Shown here piece by piece: positions 6,957-9,950 of a DNA stretch of 9,950 nt. Each line of letters starts with the position of its first letter. Positions within the stretch are counted from its first letter, which is position 1. The stretch is taken from assembly GCA_009885605.1 (NCBI GenBank), contig VFKK01000216.1:1-9950 (forward strand). Direction: 5' to 3'. The notes below the pieces were generated by a model. The model saw nothing but the letters and a program-made list of their open reading frames with translations, made no database searches and had not been told where the DNA came from. Origin of the DNA: Cyclobacteriaceae bacterium (GTDB taxonomy: Bacteria > Bacteroidota > Bacteroidia > Cytophagales > Cyclobacteriaceae). Made by a program: the position numbers and the translations under genes.

Positions 6957-9353
6957 ATGTTAGTACTCAAAAGAGACGGAAGACGAGAATCTGTAAGATT
7001 CGACAAAATCACAGCTAGGATCGAAAACCTATGCTATGAGTTGGATCCAAAATTTATCCAGCCAATAGAAGTGGCAAAAAAGGTTATCGATGGCCTTTAT
7101 GATGGAGTAAGTACTACAGAACTGGACAACCTGGCATCAGAAGTTTGTGCATCACTGACTGTGAAGCATCCCGACTATGCAACCCTTGCTGCCAGAATCG
7201 CCATTTCGAATCTTCATAAAACTACTAGTCAGTCCTTTTCAAATACAATGAAAAGACTGTACACATATGTCAACCCAAAAACAGGCGGAAATGCTTCTTT
7301 GATAGATCCAGAAGTGTATGGAATCGTTAAGAAGAATGCGGCAAGACTTGACGAAACAATAGATTACAAAAGAGATTTTGGCTACGATTACTTTGGCTAC
7401 AAAACTCTTGAAAAGAGTTATTTGATCCGACTGGACGGTAAAGTTGTAGAGAGACCTCAGCATATGCTTATGAGAGTTGCTGTAGGTATTCACAAGGAAG
7501 ACATTGAGTCTGCTATAGAAACCTATAATCTCCTTTCAGAAAAGTGGTTTACACACGCCACTCCGACCCTTTTCAACGCAGGAACACCAAAACCTCAACT
7601 TTCATCGTGCTTCCTCCTAACCATGAAGGATGACAGCATAGACGGGATTTATGATACGCTTAAGAATTGCGCAAAAATCTCTCAGTCAGCAGGAGGTATT
7701 GGTCTTTCGATTCATCATGTAAGAGCAAAAGGTTCGTACATCAAAGGCACCAACGGAGTTTCCAATGGAATAGTCCCGATGCTTAGAAACTTTGACATGA
7801 CAGCTCGCTATGTAGATCAGGGTGGTGGAAAAAGAAAAGGAAGCTTTGCCATCTATTTGGAACCATGGCATGCGGATGTGAAGGATTTCTTAGAACTAAA
7901 GAGAAATCACGGGAAAGAAGAAATGCGTGCGAGAGATCTATTCTACGCAATGTGGATTCCAGATCTATTCATGAAGAGAGTTGAGCAAAATGAAGATTGG
8001 TCATTATTCTGTCCGAATGAAGCGCCTGGACTTTCAGATTGCCATAGCGAAGAATTCGAAAGATTATACGAGAAATACGAGAAAGAAGGAAGAGCTCGTG
8101 AGACAATCAAAGCTCAAGAACTTTGGTTCGAAATCTTGGAATCACAGATTGAGACGGGAACTCCGTACATGCTTTACAAGGATGCTGCAAATAGTAAGTC
8201 CAACCAAAAAAATCTGGGAACTATTAAGTCATCAAACCTGTGTACCGAGATCATCGAATATACCGCTCCAGATGAAGTTGCTGTTTGTAATTTGGCATCC
8301 CTAGCATTACCAAAATTCATATCAACAGGTCCGGATGGAAAAGCATTCTTTGATCACCAGAAGCTTTACGAAATCACCAAAGTTGCAACCAAAAACCTGA
8401 ATAAGGTTATTGATGTAAACTATTACCCTGTAGAAGAGGCTCGCAAATCCAACTTCCGTCATCGACCGATAGGCTTGGGTGTACAAGGTTTGGCAGATGC
8501 GTTTATCATGCTTCGAATGCCATTTGACTCACCTGAAGCAAAAGGACTAAATGAGGACATCTTTGAGACGATTTATTACGCTGCCATGGAGACATCTATG
8601 GAATTGGCAAGAACTCAAGGGACCTACGAAACTTACGAAGGATGTCCTGCTTCTCAGGGAATCTTCCAATTTGACTTGTGGAATGTGACTCCCAAGTCAA
8701 ACCGATATGATTGGGTTAGTTTGAAAGAGAAAGTTAAAAAGTTCGGATTGCGAAATTCATTGCTTGTGGCTCCAATGCCTACTGCTTCCACCTCCCAGAT
8801 CTTGGGCAATAACGAATGCTTCGAACCTTACACTTCGAATATCTACACGAGAAGGACTCTTTCCGGGGAGTTCATTATTGTCAATAAGCATTTGATGAAG
8901 GATCTGATTGAGTTGGGACTGTGGAATGATTCGATGAGAAACCGACTTATTTCAACTAATGGATCCGTTCAGAGTGTTCCAGGAATCCCTCAACACATTA
9001 AGGATATTTATAAAACCGTCTGGGAAATTTCTCAAAAGATTATCATAGATATGGCCGCTGACAGAGGCGCCTATATATGCCAATCTCAGAGTATGAATAT
9101 TTTCATGCAAGATCCCAACTTCGGAAAACTCACCTCTATGCATTTCTACGCTTGGAAAAAGGGGTTGAAAACCGGTATGTACTACCTCAGATCTCAGGCT
9201 GCTACAAGTGCGATCAAATTCACTTTAGATAAATCATCTTTTGAGCCAAAAGTCGCAAAAATAAGCGCAGAAGAAGTGGCCAAAGCAGAAAAACAAGATG
9301 CCATAGCTTGCTCTTTGGATAATCCTGAAGGATGCGAGATGTGTGGGAGTTAA
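6957..9353 (+). CDS. nrdA: Ribonucleoside-diphosphate reductase class Ia, alpha (catalytic) subunit
   Basis: Large catalytic subunit that reduces ADP, GDP, CDP and UDP to deoxy forms using the radical passed from NrdB. The 798 residues resemble eukaryotic R1 so closely that key residues carry the mouse numbers. An N-terminal ATP-cone spans about 1-90, with Asp57, the position whose mutation in mouse R1 removes dATP inhibition. Asp226 sits in the specificity-site region (MKDDSIDG). Active-site residues are Cys218 (SSCFL), Asn427, Cys429 and Glu431 (SNLCTEI), and Cys444 (VAVCNLASLAL), with Cys218/Cys444 as the redox pair and Cys429 the thiyl radical site. Tyr742 and Tyr743 (GMYYLRSQ) carry the radical. 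The tail ends GCEMCGS, with Cys793 and Cys796 as the thioredoxin-accepting pair, much like the human tail. The enzyme should be allosterically feedback-inhibited by dATP. It is followed by a strong terminator 28 bp after the stop. Confidence 0.98.
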   Translation: MLVLKRDGRRESVRFDKITARIENLCYELDPKFIQPIEVAKKVIDGLYDGVSTTELDNLASEVCASLTVKHPDYATLAARIAISNLHKTTSQSFSNTMKRLYTYVNPKTGGNASLIDPEVYGIVKKNAARLDETIDYKRDFGYDYFGYKTLEKSYLIRLDGKVVERPQHMLMRVAVGIHKEDIESAIETYNLLSEKWFTHATPTLFNAGTPKPQLSSCFLLTMKDDSIDGIYDTLKNCAKISQSAGGIGLSIHHVRAKGSYIKGTNGVSNGIVPMLRNFDMTARYVDQGGGKRKGSFAIYLEPWHADVKDFLELKRNHGKEEMRARDLFYAMWIPDLFMKRVEQNEDWSLFCPNEAPGLSDCHSEEFERLYEKYEKEGRARETIKAQELWFEILESQIETGTPYMLYKDAANSKSNQKNLGTIKSSNLCTEIIEYTAPDEVAVCNLASLALPKFISTGPDGKAFFDHQKLYEITKVATKNLNKVIDVNYYPVEEARKSNFRHRPIGLGVQGLADAFIMLRMPFDSPEAKGLNEDIFETIYYAAMETSMELARTQGTYETYEGCPASQGIFQFDLWNVTPKSNRYDWVSLKEKVKKFGLRNSLLVAPMPTASTSQILGNNECFEPYTSNIYTRRTLSGEFIIVNKHLMKDLIELGLWNDSMRNRLISTNGSVQSVPGIPQHIKDIYKTVWEISQKIIIDMAADRGAYICQSQSMNIFMQDPNFGKLTSMHFYAWKKGLKTGMYYLRSQAATSAIKFTLDKSSFEPKVAKISAEEVAKAEKQDAIACSLDNPEGCEMCGS

Positions 9354-9381
9354 AATTTTAGAGTTCGTTAAATGGCAAAAC

Positions 9382-9411
9382 GCGTTTGAAACTTTCAAAC
9401 GCTTTTTTTTT
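9382..9411 (+). terminator. Intrinsic terminator of nrdBA
   Basis: Stem GCGTTTG (9382-9388) / CAAACGC (9396-9402) with an AAACTTT loop that can pair further, followed by nine T (9403-9411). Plus-strand polarity is clear. It separates nrdBA from the next gene, whose ATG is only 22 bp further on. Confidence 0.93.
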
Positions 9412-9433
9412 ACAAAAAAAATTAATTAAAAAC

Positions 9434-9883
9434 ATGAATAGCGAAGAAATCAACAAACTAATAAAAGTTCTTAATGAGGAGACTCAAGCTCTTTTTGGAA
9501 TAATGACTCCCCAACATATGATTGAGCACTTAACTATAACAATGAAATTGTCTTCATCGAGAATTAAAATCCCAGATTTTGAACCAAACGAAAAACAACT
9601 AGCTCAAAAAAACTTATTGCTAAATACCTCTTTAGATTTTCCGAAGGGAATAAAAGCTCCGGGTTCAACAGGTGACTTACCTGGCCTAAAAATGAAGGAT
9701 TTGGCAGTCGCTAAACAAAAGCTGATAGCCAGCATTGAAGAATTCAATTTATATTTTCAAAGTAATCTCGAAGCTAGAACAATCCATCCCCGATTTGGAA
9801 ACTTAAACCATAATGAGTGGTTACTATTCCATAAAAAACATTTTATTCATCATTTAGGTCAATTCGGAATTAACTACCAATAA
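9434..9883 (+). CDS. DUF1569/DinB-like hypothetical protein
   Basis: A 149-residue soluble protein of the DUF1569 type, part of the DinB/YfiT-like four-helix bundle superfamily, many members of which bind a metal through three histidines. Evidence by eye: MTPQHMIEHL (24-33) at the end of the first helix, with His28 and His32, and a C-terminal block HPRFGNL (118-124) followed by FHKKHFIHHLGQFG (132-145), containing His133, His136, His139 and His140. HPxFGxL followed by a KHxxHHxxQFG-like end is characteristic of the family. I prefer ATG 9434. The in-frame TTG at 9386 would place the start inside the stem of the nrdBA terminator and add 16 residues unlike the family. No promoter is obvious between the terminator and this ATG, so expression may depend on read-through or an unusual promoter. 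The gene looks more AT-rich than nrdA. Biochemical role unknown. Confidence 0.8.
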   Translation: MNSEEINKLIKVLNEETQALFGIMTPQHMIEHLTITMKLSSSRIKIPDFEPNEKQLAQKNLLLNTSLDFPKGIKAPGSTGDLPGLKMKDLAVAKQKLIASIEEFNLYFQSNLEARTIHPRFGNLNHNEWLLFHKKHFIHHLGQFGINYQ

Positions 9884-9902
9884 GTCTCAATTAGTATAAA
9901 AC

Positions 9903-9932
9903 AAAAAACCCAGCAGTATGAGTGCTGGGTTT
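9903..9932 (-). terminator. Intrinsic terminator of the incoming rRNA operon
   Basis: Perfect 10-bp stem AAACCCAGCA (9906-9915) / TGCTGGGTTT (9923-9932) around a 7-base loop. On the minus strand the stem runs into TTTTTTGTTTT (complement of 9898-9908), a good U-tract. On the plus strand only three T follow. It therefore ends minus-strand transcription coming from the right, 6 bases after the probable 5S 3' end, and may also help stop the plus-strand gene that ends at 9883. Confidence 0.85.
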
Positions 9933-9938
9933 GAATAA

Positions 9939-9950
9939 TGTGGCGGCGAC
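9939..9950 (-). rRNA. rrf: 5S ribosomal RNA, 3' end only (partial)
   Basis: Read on the minus strand, the last bases are GTCGCCGCCACA. Bacteroidota 5S rRNAs commonly end in GGGAGAGTAGGTCGCCGCC, so these 12 bases fit the 3' end of a 5S gene whose body lies beyond the right edge. The immediately following minus-strand terminator fits this reading. Only about ten diagnostic bases are in the window, so the call rests on a short match plus context, and the exact 3' end is uncertain by a few bases. Confidence 0.62.

Noticed and set aside
7981..8304. 107-codon plus-strand frame inside nrdA
   Set aside because: Out of frame within a fully conserved part of nrdA, with no homology visible. It is an overlapping shadow frame.
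9386..9433. Upstream TTG start extending the DUF1569 protein by 16 residues
   Set aside because: The TTG lies in the left arm of the nrdBA terminator hairpin and the added residues are low-complexity translation of the T/A tracts. ATG 9434 gives a family-like N-terminus.

Overview
The window reads as a chromosomal housekeeping segment from a Bacteroidota member, most likely a Cytophagales/Cyclobacteriaceae-type bacterium. The signs are moderate-to-low GC, mostly absent or weak Shine-Dalgarno sequences, an exact match to the Bacteroidota -7 promoter element (TAnnTTTG) before rplU, a eukaryote-like class Ia ribonucleotide reductase in the order nrdB-nrdA, a large secreted Asp-box (sortilin-like) protein of a kind common in this phylum, and a fragment at the right edge that looks like the 3' end of a Bacteroidota 5S rRNA. 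The genus is inference.

Layout, left to right. A 5'-truncated short-chain polyprenyl diphosphate synthase (1-849, +) is followed after 3 bp by an intact-looking rhomboid intramembrane protease (853-1482, +). A strong symmetrical terminator (1481-1520) contains the end of the rhomboid gene and touches the stop codon of the convergent gene. That gene (1520-4582, -) encodes a 1020-residue exported beta-propeller protein with eleven Asp-box motifs. A second terminator (4681-4712, -) closes the rplU-rpmA operon for ribosomal proteins L21 and L27 (4733-5344, -). A 593-bp divergent intergenic region follows. It carries the rplU promoter, a near-perfect 20-bp direct repeat, a leader hairpin and AT-rich DNA, and contains no gene I can support. 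Then come nrdB (5938-6918, +) and nrdA (6957-9353, +), a canonical terminator, a small DUF1569/DinB-like protein (9434-9883, +), and finally a minus-strand terminator and the last ~12 bases of a probable 5S rRNA gene whose operon runs in from the right.

How the genes fit together. L21 and L27 are large-subunit ribosomal proteins, normally cotranscribed. NrdA and NrdB form the two subunits of the aerobic, tyrosyl-radical ribonucleotide reductase, and every catalytic and radical-transfer residue I could check is present, as is the ATP-cone activity site. The prenyl synthase and rhomboid appear cotranscribed but have no obvious functional link. I see no phage, transposon, CRISPR, toxin-antitoxin or defence locus. 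The points most worth a second look are the repeat-bearing nrdBA control region, the stop-overlapping bidirectional terminator, and the rRNA operon end at the right edge.
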